From positions 1-64,000 of the forward strand of contig JAQBYI010000011.1 in assembly GCA_027622655.1 (NCBI GenBank): a stretch of 64,000 nt of DNA, read 5' to 3'. The notes under the pieces are model-generated. The model saw nothing but the letters and a program-made list of their open reading frames with translations, was not told the origin of the DNA and did not search any database. Shown here piece after piece: positions 55,030-63,002 of the stretch; the stretch's first letter is position 1; each line of letters starts with the position of its first letter. A program made the position numbers and the translations under genes. This DNA comes from Gemmatimonadota bacterium. GTDB lineage: Bacteria; Gemmatimonadota; Gemmatimonadetes; Gemmatimonadales; Gemmatimonadaceae.

Positions 55030-55935
55030 ATGATTCTACTGGATTCCGAGTCGGCCCGCCCGGACGGAGCGTATCATCACCGACAGGTTGGCTGGCCGGT
55101 GGTCGTCGCCTCAATGTGCGTTCTCGTGATTGCGCTGACCGCTGGCATCAACGCCAATGCGATGCCAGCCATCTTGATCGTCGGCCTCGTGTCTGCCGCG
55201 GTCGGGTTGTTCATTGGGTCGCTCACGGTCACGGTGGACGATTCCCACGTCAGGCTCCGCTTTGGCGTTGGCGTTATTCGCAAGAACTTCGCGCTCGACA
55301 CAATTCGGTCGTGCCGCATCGTGCGCAACCCATGGTACCATGGCACGGGCATTCGCATGATTTCGGGCGGTTGGCTATACACCGTCGGCGGCCGAATGGC
55401 CGTCGAGCTCGAACGGACCGATAGTTCTGTGGTTCGAATCGGGACCGACGAGCCGACGGAATTGCTCGCTGCAATCCAGCAGGCGGCTCAGCTTTCCGAC
55501 GACGGAAGAGAGTCAGAGCCGATTACTCATTCGGGCGGCTACTGGCCTGCGCTCGTGGCCGCTTCAGTGATGGTCGCTGTGGCCGGAATGTTCTACATGA
55601 GCATGCGCCCGCCGCGGGTTGTCGTTGCGGCCGAAGCCCTCACAGTACGCGGTGGGTTCTACAAGAGCGTGATTCCGATCGGCGAGATTACCGAAGTGGT
55701 CGTGAGTGACAGCCTTCCGGAGATTCTGGCGCGCACGAACGGATTCTCGTTCGGTAGCGCGCGACGCGGCCACTTTCGCCTGGAATCACTCGGAAACGGA
55801 ATGCTCTTTCTAGATCGTGGCTATCCGCCCTACGTCGTCGTGCACACGGCGACCACGTACGTGATGATCAGCTACAAGGACTACCAGCATACGAGCGGCC
55901 TCATTGAGGCGCTGGCCAAGATCTCGGCGAGTTGA
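55030..55935 (+). CDS. Membrane protein with two bacterial PH-like domains
   Basis: 301 residues. Two helices (GWPVVVASMCVLVIALTAGI, AMPAILIVGLVSAAVGLFIG) are followed by a PH-like beta domain (HVRLRFGVGVIRKNFALDTI, GWLYTVGGRMAVELERTD), another helix (WPALVAASVMVAVAGMFYM) and a second PH-like domain (VIPIGEITEVVVSDSLPEIL). ATG 55030 is chosen over 55024, which overlaps the divergent start codon; a further downstream start is also possible. Ligand unknown. Confidence 0.72.
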   Translation: MILLDSESARPDGAYHHRQVGWPVVVASMCVLVIALTAGINANAMPAILIVGLVSAAVGLFIGSLTVTVDDSHVRLRFGVGVIRKNFALDTIRSCRIVRNPWYHGTGIRMISGGWLYTVGGRMAVELERTDSSVVRIGTDEPTELLAAIQQAAQLSDDGRESEPITHSGGYWPALVAASVMVAVAGMFYMSMRPPRVVVAAEALTVRGGFYKSVIPIGEITEVVVSDSLPEILARTNGFSFGSARRGHFRLESLGNGMLFLDRGYPPYVVVHTATTYVMISYKDYQHTSGLIEALAKISAS

Positions 55936-55936
55936 A

Positions 55937-56383
55937 TCAGATCCCGAACTGCTTGAAGTGATGGACGATGTGCTTGTGGCCCAACGCACCCCAGTTATTC
56001 CGTGTCATTCCGCCGAACAAGGAGTGATTGGGCCACGAAGCATTGACTGGACGCGCGGCGGCCTTTTCGACCAGGACGCGAAACGCGGCGCATTCCGCGG
56101 AAAACTCCGCACTCGATCCGCGGGCCAATAGCTCCGGCGCCGTCGGCACGCTCTTGGGGAACGGCATGAAATAGATGAACAGGTTCCGCATGACCACGTT
56201 GGTCATCTTACCCGGTCGTGGCACCACCGCGAGTTCGCCGGTAGCCATGCGCACGACATCGTTGAGGTGAGCAACCATGCGCGTCGCGTTGAACTTTCCC
56301 CAGCGCGGCGGAATGTCGGGAGTCAGCCGCTCGAGTCGAGCCAGCAGTGCGGCGCGATCAGCCTGATTGAACAACGACTTCAT
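55937..56383 (-). CDS. DUF1569 (DinB-like) protein
   Basis: 148 residues with a four-helix DinB-type layout: KFNATRMVAHLNDVVRMATG holds one metal-like His and GHKHIVHHFKQFG the others. DUF1569 proteins are uncharacterised. The ATG overlaps the TerC stop by 4 bp, making it the last gene of a four-gene unit with the symporter. Confidence 0.85.
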   Translation of the reverse strand: MKSLFNQADRAALLARLERLTPDIPPRWGKFNATRMVAHLNDVVRMATGELAVVPRPGKMTNVVMRNLFIYFMPFPKSVPTAPELLARGSSAEFSAECAAFRVLVEKAAARPVNASWPNHSLFGGMTRNNWGALGHKHIVHHFKQFGI

Positions 56384-57351
56384 GGCTTCGCCTTCCCCGG
56401 CCGGATCGCATCCGGCGTCGCATCCGGCGTCGCATCCGGCGTCGCAGCCTGTGTCGCAGCCTGTGTCGCAGCCTGTGTCGCAGCCGGCGTCGCAGCAGGT
56501 GGCTCGGCAGGTGTCGCAGCAGGTGTCGCAGCAGGTGTCGCAGCAGGTGTCGCAGCAGGTGTCGCAGCAGGTGTCGCAGCAGGTGGCTCAGCAACCGTCG
56601 GCGACGCGTACGCTTCGTGCAGTACCACCGGCGTCGCTGCCGACACTCTGGCCTTTCGCACCCGGATATTGAGCATCTCAACGAGCACGGAGAACGCCAT
56701 CGCGAAATAGATGTAGCCCTTCGGGACGTGGTGGTCGAACCCGTCGGCAATGAGCAGCACGCCGATCACGAACAGGAACGAGAGCGCGAGCATCTTGATC
56801 GTCGGGTGCGACGAGACGAATCGACTGATGCCGCCGGCGAACACCATCATCAGCCCTACCGAGGCAAGCACGGCCGCGACCATGACCGGCAGGTCGCGCG
56901 CTATTCCGACCGCCGTGATGATCGAATCGAACGAGAACACGATATCGATCACCACGATCTGCGTGAGCACAGAGGTAAACGTCGCCTTTACGGCGCTGGA
57001 CCCGTGGCCGACCTCGCCCTCGAGCAGCTGGTCGATTTCCTTGGTGCTCTTCCAAAGCAGGAACAGTCCGCCCGTAATCAAGATCAAGTCGCGCCCCGAA
57101 ATCGCGTTTCCAAACACCGTGAACAGTGGAGCGGTTGCGCCGACAATCCAAGTGAGAAGGAACAGGAGCGCCACGCGCATCACCATCGCGATCAGCAGGC
57201 CCGTGCGCCGCGCAGACTCTCGCCGGTCCTCCGGAAGCTTGTCCGCGAGAATCGCGATGAAGATCACATTGTCGATGCCGAGCACGAGCTCGAGCACGGT
57301 CAGCGTCGCAAACGCCAGCCACGCTTCAGGTTGAGTCAGGAGTTCCATCAT
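56380..57351 (-). CDS. TerC-family membrane protein with repeat tail
   Basis: 323 residues. Seven to eight helices with the TerC signatures LELVLGIDNVIFIAILADKL and IDIVFSFDSIITAVGIARDL, whose Asp residues are proposed metal ligands. TerC proteins are linked to tellurite resistance and to Mn(II) export and loading of secreted enzymes. Residues after about 250 are a PAAT/QAAT/PDAT tail encoded by 12-bp repeats. It starts 10 bases after the symporter stop. Confidence 0.9.
   Translation of the reverse strand: MMELLTQPEAWLAFATLTVLELVLGIDNVIFIAILADKLPEDRRESARRTGLLIAMVMRVALLFLLTWIVGATAPLFTVFGNAISGRDLILITGGLFLLWKSTKEIDQLLEGEVGHGSSAVKATFTSVLTQIVVIDIVFSFDSIITAVGIARDLPVMVAAVLASVGLMMVFAGGISRFVSSHPTIKMLALSFLFVIGVLLIADGFDHHVPKGYIYFAMAFSVLVEMLNIRVRKARVSAATPVVLHEAYASPTVAEPPAATPAATPAATPAATPAATPAATPAEPPAATPAATQAATQAATQAATPDATPDATPDAIRPGKAKP
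56404..56595 (-). repeat. 12-bp tandem repeat encoding the TerC tail
   Basis: Three sub-arrays in the plus orientation: GCATCCGGCGTC, GCAGCCTGTGTC and GCAGCAGGTGTC, with GTGGCTC interruptions, giving ATPD, ATQA and ATPA units. Copy changes would keep the frame. Confidence 0.9.
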
Positions 57352-57361
57352 GTGGGGCGGT

Positions 57362-59050
57362 TCAGCCTTGCTGTGGTGTTTGTCTGCCCTTGGCGTCGTG
57401 GCTAAACGCGCTGATCACGAGTCCGCTTGCCACAACCATCACTGCGCCAATCACGTTGTGCCACAAAAAACTCACGGACGGTGCGCCATAGCTCACGGCT
57501 GCAACGCTCCCCATTCCAATTATCAGTCCAAAGAACGCGCCCGGCGCGCGCGATCGCGGAATCATCGCGAGGATGAACACGCCGAGAATCGAGCCGTAAA
57601 AGAACGATCCAAGCCGGTTCACCACTTCAATCAGAGAACCAAACGACGCCGCGTACACGGCCACGCCGCAGGCCAACAACCCCCACCCTGCCGTCGCCCA
57701 GCGCGAGACTTTGACATAGTGCGCGTCCGACGCCTCAGGTTTGAACCATCGCTTGTAAAAATCGATCACTGTGGCAGCTGATAGCGCGGCGAGTTCGCCG
57801 GCAATCGAACTCATGGCCGCCGCCAGTACCGCCGCCACAAAGAGACCCGCGAGTCCGATCGGAAGCGCGCCGAGCACGAACTGCGGCATCACGTAGTTCA
57901 CGTCACGCGACGACTGTCCGGTGACCTCCGCGGCCTTCACCAGAGCCTCCGCCCGCACGGCGCCGTACGCGGCATCAGCGACCCGAAATTCCTCGCGCAC
58001 ACGGCCGGCCTGGTCACTCGGCGTGCTGGCGATCTCCGCGGCCAGCGCATTGCGCTGAACCCAGACGGCGTTGGCGTTCTGTTCGAGCTGCGCGTACCCG
58101 CTCGGGTCCGCCGCTTCGACGGCGCGCGCGTGCGCGGGGTTCCAGTAGAGCGGCGGGACGATGAACAGATAGTACACGAAAATCAGCACGCCAATGAGCA
58201 GGATCAGCGCTTGCAGTGGAATCTTCCAGAAGGCGCTCATCAGGTGCGAGCTGCGCGCTTCATCCACAGACTTCGCCGTGAGATAGCGCTGCACCTGGCT
58301 CTGATCGGTGCCGAAATACGAGAGCATCAGGAACGTGCCGCCAATGATGCCGCTCCAGAACGTGTATGTCTCGGTAAGGTTGAACGAGAAGTCGAACACC
58401 TTGAGACGGCCGGCTGCGCCGGCAACAGTAAGCGCCGCGTCCGGGCTGACCGGAATCTTCACGAGGAGCACGATCACGACGGCGACGAGCGCGGCCACGA
58501 TCACGAACATCTGCTTTACGTCCGCCCACGTCACGGCCTGCACGCCGCCAATCACCACGTAGAGCACGGTCGGGATTCCGATCACGGCGACCGAGAGAAC
58601 AATTGGCCAACCGAAGATCGCCGAGAACACGACCGCGGGCGCTGAGATAATCACGCCGGCCCCAAGTCCACGGGAGCAGAGAAAGAGCAGCGCAGTGAAC
58701 GATCGGGTCACCGGGCCGAACCGCTGTTCGAGAAACTCGTAGGCGGTGTACACCTTGGCGCGATGCAGATACGGCACGATGGTGACTCCGAGGATCACCA
58801 TCGCCACCGGCAGGCCGAAATAGAACTGCACAAACCGCATGCCGTCTGTCGCGCCCTGACCGGTCGTGCCGATCAGCGTAATGGCGGAGAGCTGCGTGGC
58901 CATCACCGTAAGCCCGACGGCCCACCATGGAATGTTTCGATTGCCGAGGAAATAGCCCTCGACGGTGTTCGTGCCCTTCGCTCGCCGAAGACTGTGTGTG
59001 ACGATGTACGCCACGTAAACGATGACAACGACCCAGTTGATCCAATGCAT
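57362..59050 (-). CDS. Sodium:solute symporter (SSS family)
   Basis: 562 residues with about 13-14 helices. It opens with an N-terminal helix (INWVVVIVYVAYIVTHSL) followed by GYFLGNRNIPWWAVGLTVMA, and later has TLIGTTGQGATDGMRF and SSIAGELAALSAATVIDFYK, which carries the Na2-site Ser/Thr region. Members take up sugars, amino acids, pantothenate or anions with Na+. The substrate is not readable. A 32-residue peptide gene ends 3 bases upstream. Confidence 0.92.
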   Translation of the reverse strand: MHWINWVVVIVYVAYIVTHSLRRAKGTNTVEGYFLGNRNIPWWAVGLTVMATQLSAITLIGTTGQGATDGMRFVQFYFGLPVAMVILGVTIVPYLHRAKVYTAYEFLEQRFGPVTRSFTALLFLCSRGLGAGVIISAPAVVFSAIFGWPIVLSVAVIGIPTVLYVVIGGVQAVTWADVKQMFVIVAALVAVVIVLLVKIPVSPDAALTVAGAAGRLKVFDFSFNLTETYTFWSGIIGGTFLMLSYFGTDQSQVQRYLTAKSVDEARSSHLMSAFWKIPLQALILLIGVLIFVYYLFIVPPLYWNPAHARAVEAADPSGYAQLEQNANAVWVQRNALAAEIASTPSDQAGRVREEFRVADAAYGAVRAEALVKAAEVTGQSSRDVNYVMPQFVLGALPIGLAGLFVAAVLAAAMSSIAGELAALSAATVIDFYKRWFKPEASDAHYVKVSRWATAGWGLLACGVAVYAASFGSLIEVVNRLGSFFYGSILGVFILAMIPRSRAPGAFFGLIIGMGSVAAVSYGAPSVSFLWHNVIGAVMVVASGLVISAFSHDAKGRQTPQQG

Positions 59051-59053
59051 GAG

Positions 59054-59152
59054 CTAGCGGTTATACCGGTATTGGAACAACGCCAAGAGCGCCAGAACGA
59101 CGAGTTCGGCGCCCAGCACTTTGATCAGGATTTTTCTGAACGAACTGGGCAT
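59054..59152 (-). CDS. 32-residue single-helix membrane peptide coupled to symporter
   Basis: MPSSFRKILIKVLGAELVVL continues ALLALFQYRYNR: a basic N-terminus and one helix. ATG 59152 is preferred over an in-frame ATG 105 bases upstream because the earlier residues are encoded by repeat-like DNA. Only 3 bases separate its stop from the symporter ATG, so translation is coupled. It may be a small symporter subunit, but it is shorter than the known DUF485 or DUF4212 partners. Confidence 0.55.
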   Translation of the reverse strand: MPSSFRKILIKVLGAELVVLALLALFQYRYNR

Positions 59153-59447
59153 TCGGTGCGCGCTGAAGGTCTCACTGCTAACTGCGGAACCGCGGAATTC
59201 ACGGACGGGGACTGAGATTCGCGGATACGGCAACAGCAACGGCAACAGCAACGGCAACTACAACGGCAACTACAACTTCAATGGTAACTGCAGCTACTAA
59301 CTGCAACTACAAAATGCCGGGGAAACGACAGAGGCATCCGAAAGTCCGTATTGCAGTTCCCCCAAAAACTACGCGCACCGACGCTTCCGTGGAGTTTCCG
59401 TGCCGTTCTTCGGCGAATCTCCGCGGTTCCGCTGTTGCTGGTGGATG
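59153..59447. other. Intergenic stretch with repeat
   Basis: 295 bases upstream of the symporter unit. It holds the CAAC-rich repeat at 59221-59300 and a frame that fits no known family. The promoter of the four-gene unit must be here, but no clear hexamer pair was found. Confidence 0.45.
59221..59300. repeat. GGCAAC/TACAAC tandem repeat
   Basis: Runs of (A/C)GGCAAC with CAGCAAC, TACAAC and related six-base units, for example GGCAACAGCAACGGCAACAG. Imperfect copies decay toward 59300. Located ahead of the symporter unit. Confidence 0.75.
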
Positions 59448-62195
59448 CTACGGCGTCAGCCTCACGGTCGGGGAGACGCCCGCACTCAACAAGTTGACGA
59501 ATAGCCGCGCACTTCCAGGCACCGCACCCGGCAGCTGCCGAAACAACGACAGCGACGTGAACACGAACATCCCCTTGCCCACCGGCGCCATCACCAGGGC
59601 GCCCTTGTTCTCGTTCTCGTCGGGATCGTGCATCTCGATTGGCGTCTCGTAACGCGGATCGATCGCACTCGGCATGTACAGCGACCGTTCCTGAACCCAA
59701 TCCTTCCAATCATCATCCCCGATTCGATTCGGCGTGGTCAGCAACTTCGACGTCGGCTTGAGCACAGTGACCGGAGCTTCTTCGACCGTCACCCGTTCGG
59801 CGCGCTGCTGCCACGACATCGGAAACGGGAAGAGCGCCGGAATCGAGTTGAACGTCTGTCCGTACTGAAGAACGAGTGTTCCGCCGTTTTTCGCATAGTC
59901 CATCAAGCGGGGCGCGTATGCAACGAGGTCGCTGCTCGCATCGAATGCGCGCGTGCCAATCACCACCGTCGTGAACCGCGAGAGGTCCCACTGCGCAATC
60001 GTCGCGGGATCGATAACCGTGACCGGAACGCCGAGCTGGCGCAGGTAGACAGCGTTGTCATCGCCGACGCCTTGCACGTACGCCACCGTCAGCCGCTGTG
60101 GAACGGTGACATCCACAGCTTGCAGGTACACGCCAGACGTCCGGTACCGATAAATGGGCCGGATGTGTGGATATATGATCGACGAGAAACCTTCAGCAAA
60201 CTTCGCGCCCGATTCGAACTGCCCGACGGCACCGAATTCGTAGCGCCCTGACTTGAGCGAACCGCGGAGTCGTACAAAGATCTCGCGGCGTTCACGCGGG
60301 CCGAGCGTGACAGAGGGCGGCACGGAGTCCACCCGCAGTTCGCGCGGCGCTACGACAACCAGGGCGAAGGTCTGCTCAGAGTCCGAAAACGACTTCACCG
60401 TGAGCCGCAGCATCCGATCGATAGGCTTGCCGGCCGGCATCCATTCGAGATTGCGGTCGAACTCCAGTGTCACTGGCGGCACCCCGCCCAGCGGCCTGTC
60501 CTGCACACCGAGAAGCGGATCGGCGGTACGATAGACAAGCGGGCCAGCGTTCACGACCGCAGATACGCCGGCCACCTCAAGCGTCACGCGGACTTCGCTC
60601 ATCCGCCGCTCTTCCTCGGATATTGCGACCGCCGACACCAGGTCCGCTGAGTTCGCCGACACGCGCGCGATACCATCGGCCGGAGAACGCCGGTACTCAA
60701 ATAGCGCCTCGCGGGTTCCACCCAGCCACCACGAGCGCAGGTCGGGATAGCCGATCACGGTTTGCGTGACCGCCGCTCCGCTGTCGGGCTTGAGCGTGAA
60801 TTCGTGAAAACCGGTGCGAGGTCCGCCGGTAGCGCGCACGTCGCGGACCGTTACCGCGTCCCGGCCGTGATTGACCATCGTAATCGTGACGGGCACCGAG
60901 TCGCCGAACGCCAGCAGCTCCGTGGGCGCTATGGCCTCAATGTTGATTCCCGTAGAAGCGAGCAACGCGCGACCGGCGCGCCGTTCAATGGTCGATAGCG
61001 ACGCGTCGAGATCGAGTTCGGCCTGATTGCACGTCGCCGGCATTCCGGCTACCTGCGTGCGCGGCGGCGTCCGCTGGTTGCGCAACACGCATGCCGGTAC
61101 CTGTGATCGCACATGCTGCACGGCAGCGGTGAGGCGGGCGATAACCGGCGCGAGTCGCCACGGCTCGCGAAAGTCGAGTGCCGCCACCGCCGAGTCAGCC
61201 TTGATTGCAGCCCCGGCTAGATCGACGCGGAGTTGCTCGGGCGCGGCGAGCACGAGTCGATTGAACGACGTGTCGATGCCGTCGAAAATCGATCGCTCAT
61301 CAGCTGGCGCCACGTTCCCGTTCACACGAGTGGCCACACGCATCAGCGACCCGCCGCCGAAGGGCCCACCCCGTCCACCGCGCCCGCCAGCGGCACCTGG
61401 CACGATGCTGCGGAGCGCAACGCCGGCGAATCCCTGCGACCGGTGCTGCGAGCGGCTTTCCGCGGCGATAGCGGCGAACGTGCGCCCCAGAACCGGATCG
61501 TAAGCGTTGACGTCGAGCGAAACGCCGGGGCCGCGACGATAGAACTTCAGCGGCTCCCAAGGTTCGCCATAGCGAAAGGCCGGGAATCGTACCGTATCGC
61601 CGGCTGCCTCAAACGCTTCGCGCGCGACGATTCCGGCTGTTTCGTGGTGGCCGTGCCCGTCTGCGGGCGTTCCGCTCCACACCGAGTAGATCACGTGCGG
61701 ACGGAATGCACGGATTACCGTTACAGCGTCACCGAGAATTGAATCGCGCGGCCAATGGTTGGCAGTTTCGTCGGCGTTCTTCGAAAAACCGAAATCGTAC
61801 GCGCGAGTGAAGTACTGCCGACCCCCGTCAACACGGCGCGCCGCGAGCAGCTCTTCGGTACGAATCGCACCGAGCGACTCGCCGAGCTCGTTGCCGATGA
61901 GGTTCTGCCCGCCATCGCCGCGTGTGAGCGAGAGATAAGCCGTTTCGACGTGTTTGCCCCGCGCGAGATACGCGATGGTCTGCGTGTCCTCGTCGTCGGG
62001 ATGCGCCGCAATGACGAGCACTCGCGCCGTGACCGTGAGGCCGCGTACGGCCTGGTCGAGCTCGGCGGCCCCAATCAGCTGTGCCGAGGCCGTCTGTGAT
62101 GCGACGATGACACAGAATGCCGCGGCCGCCAGCCGGCGGTGTGTCAGAATTCGAGAACGAACCGAATCGAGCGGATTCAGAGGCAAATCAGGCAT
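59448..62195 (-). CDS. Exported PIG-L family deacetylase, multidomain
   Basis: 915 residues. Signal peptide (LAAAAFCVIVASQTASA), then a PIG-L/LmbE domain with the zinc motif AAHPDDED and the third ligand His in HGHHETAG. A long C-terminal part contains beta-sandwich regions (PVTITMVNHGRDAVTV) and a final Rossmann-like domain (IDPATIAQWDLSRFTTVVIG). PIG-L enzymes remove N-acetyl groups from GlcNAc-containing glycans or glycosides. GTG 62222 is an alternative start. The substrate is likely an extracellular glycan. Confidence 0.88.
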   Translation of the reverse strand: MPDLPLNPLDSVRSRILTHRRLAAAAFCVIVASQTASAQLIGAAELDQAVRGLTVTARVLVIAAHPDDEDTQTIAYLARGKHVETAYLSLTRGDGGQNLIGNELGESLGAIRTEELLAARRVDGGRQYFTRAYDFGFSKNADETANHWPRDSILGDAVTVIRAFRPHVIYSVWSGTPADGHGHHETAGIVAREAFEAAGDTVRFPAFRYGEPWEPLKFYRRGPGVSLDVNAYDPVLGRTFAAIAAESRSQHRSQGFAGVALRSIVPGAAGGRGGRGGPFGGGSLMRVATRVNGNVAPADERSIFDGIDTSFNRLVLAAPEQLRVDLAGAAIKADSAVAALDFREPWRLAPVIARLTAAVQHVRSQVPACVLRNQRTPPRTQVAGMPATCNQAELDLDASLSTIERRAGRALLASTGINIEAIAPTELLAFGDSVPVTITMVNHGRDAVTVRDVRATGGPRTGFHEFTLKPDSGAAVTQTVIGYPDLRSWWLGGTREALFEYRRSPADGIARVSANSADLVSAVAISEEERRMSEVRVTLEVAGVSAVVNAGPLVYRTADPLLGVQDRPLGGVPPVTLEFDRNLEWMPAGKPIDRMLRLTVKSFSDSEQTFALVVVAPRELRVDSVPPSVTLGPRERREIFVRLRGSLKSGRYEFGAVGQFESGAKFAEGFSSIIYPHIRPIYRYRTSGVYLQAVDVTVPQRLTVAYVQGVGDDNAVYLRQLGVPVTVIDPATIAQWDLSRFTTVVIGTRAFDASSDLVAYAPRLMDYAKNGGTLVLQYGQTFNSIPALFPFPMSWQQRAERVTVEEAPVTVLKPTSKLLTTPNRIGDDDWKDWVQERSLYMPSAIDPRYETPIEMHDPDENENKGALVMAPVGKGMFVFTSLSLFRQLPGAVPGSARLFVNLLSAGVSPTVRLTP

Positions 62196-62259
62196 CCGGA
62201 GGAATGTACGAATGGCACGCACTCGGCGCTTCCGCCTGCCGGCGCGTTGGCGAAGACCG

Positions 62260-62526
62260 TTATGCGAACCGTCGCTTCGCGCGCTCTTTTGCCTTCAGTG
62301 CCTCGACTTCGCGATTGCGCGGAGCCGCCGGAATCTCAAGCGAATCCACCAGGCGGCGGGCGATTGCCGTCACGTCGTCAACCGCCTGGTTGAAGACGGT
62401 TTCGTTCGCACGCGATGGCTTGGTGGTGCCACTGAGCTTGCGCACGAACTGGAGCGCCGATGCCCTCACTTCGTCATCAGTGGCCGGCGGCGCGAAGTTG
62501 GCAAGCGTTTTGATGTTGCGACACAT
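62260..62526 (-). CDS. DUF2277 protein
   Basis: 88 residues that match the DUF2277 pattern: MCRNIKTLANFAPPATDDEV, ALQFVRKLSGTTKPSRANE and a basic tail KAKERAKRRFA. ATG 62526 is chosen because AGGAGA lies 11 bases upstream and the family begins MCRNIK. The function is unknown. Confidence 0.9.
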   Translation of the reverse strand: MCRNIKTLANFAPPATDDEVRASALQFVRKLSGTTKPSRANETVFNQAVDDVTAIARRLVDSLEIPAAPRNREVEALKAKERAKRRFA

Positions 62527-62551
62527 GGGACGGACTCTCCTAGCGGAGTTC

Positions 62552-62980
62552 TTACGGGCAACCAGTACCGGCACGACCCGCAATAACGGCTGGACACACA
62601 GTCGCGGTCGATAGTCGATAGATCACGCCGGCGCGCGTCTGCCCGGGGCTGAACCGCACTTTGTTTCGGTACACCTTGTACCCGCGCGCGTGCACTTCGA
62701 GGATGTACTCACCGGTGACCACGCGCTCCATCATGAACGCCCCGTCATCGCGTGTCATCGCGGAGGCGCCTTGTGCCGCGCTCACCTTCGAGTCGTCGGG
62801 AACCAGATTGACCACCGCGCCAAGCACGCCTCGATTCGTCGCCCGATCGATGACGGTTCCTTGCATCACGCTGAAAACGCCGGCGACGGCAGCGGGCAGC
62901 GGGTCGAAATCGGCGGATGGGCTGCGACGGCATCCGATTGCTGTGGCGAGGAGCGCTGCAACGGTCACGACGGTGCGCAT
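62552..62980 (-). CDS. Small lipoprotein with carboxypeptidase-regulatory-like fold
   Basis: 142 residues. Lipoprotein signal (RTVVTVAALLATAIGC) followed by an Ig-like carboxypeptidase-regulatory domain: MQGTVIDRATNRGVLGAVV, MTRDDGAFMMERVVTGEYIL and EVHARGYKVYRNKVRFSPGQ. Such domains are structural modules of exported proteins. It lies just downstream of sucA but no metabolic link is implied. Confidence 0.83.
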   Translation of the reverse strand: MRTVVTVAALLATAIGCRRSPSADFDPLPAAVAGVFSVMQGTVIDRATNRGVLGAVVNLVPDDSKVSAAQGASAMTRDDGAFMMERVVTGEYILEVHARGYKVYRNKVRFSPGQTRAGVIYRLSTATVCPAVIAGRAGTGCP

Positions 62981-63002
62981 TGTGTCTGCCCTCAAGGTGG
63001 AC

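Noticed and set aside
56404-56595. A CRISPR array.
   Set aside because: The units are 12 bp without spacers and are in frame with the TerC protein.
59278-59709. A protein-coding gene antisense to the PIG-L 3' region.
   Set aside because: Its residues fit no family and the frame is a shadow of the PIG-L gene plus intergenic repeat.
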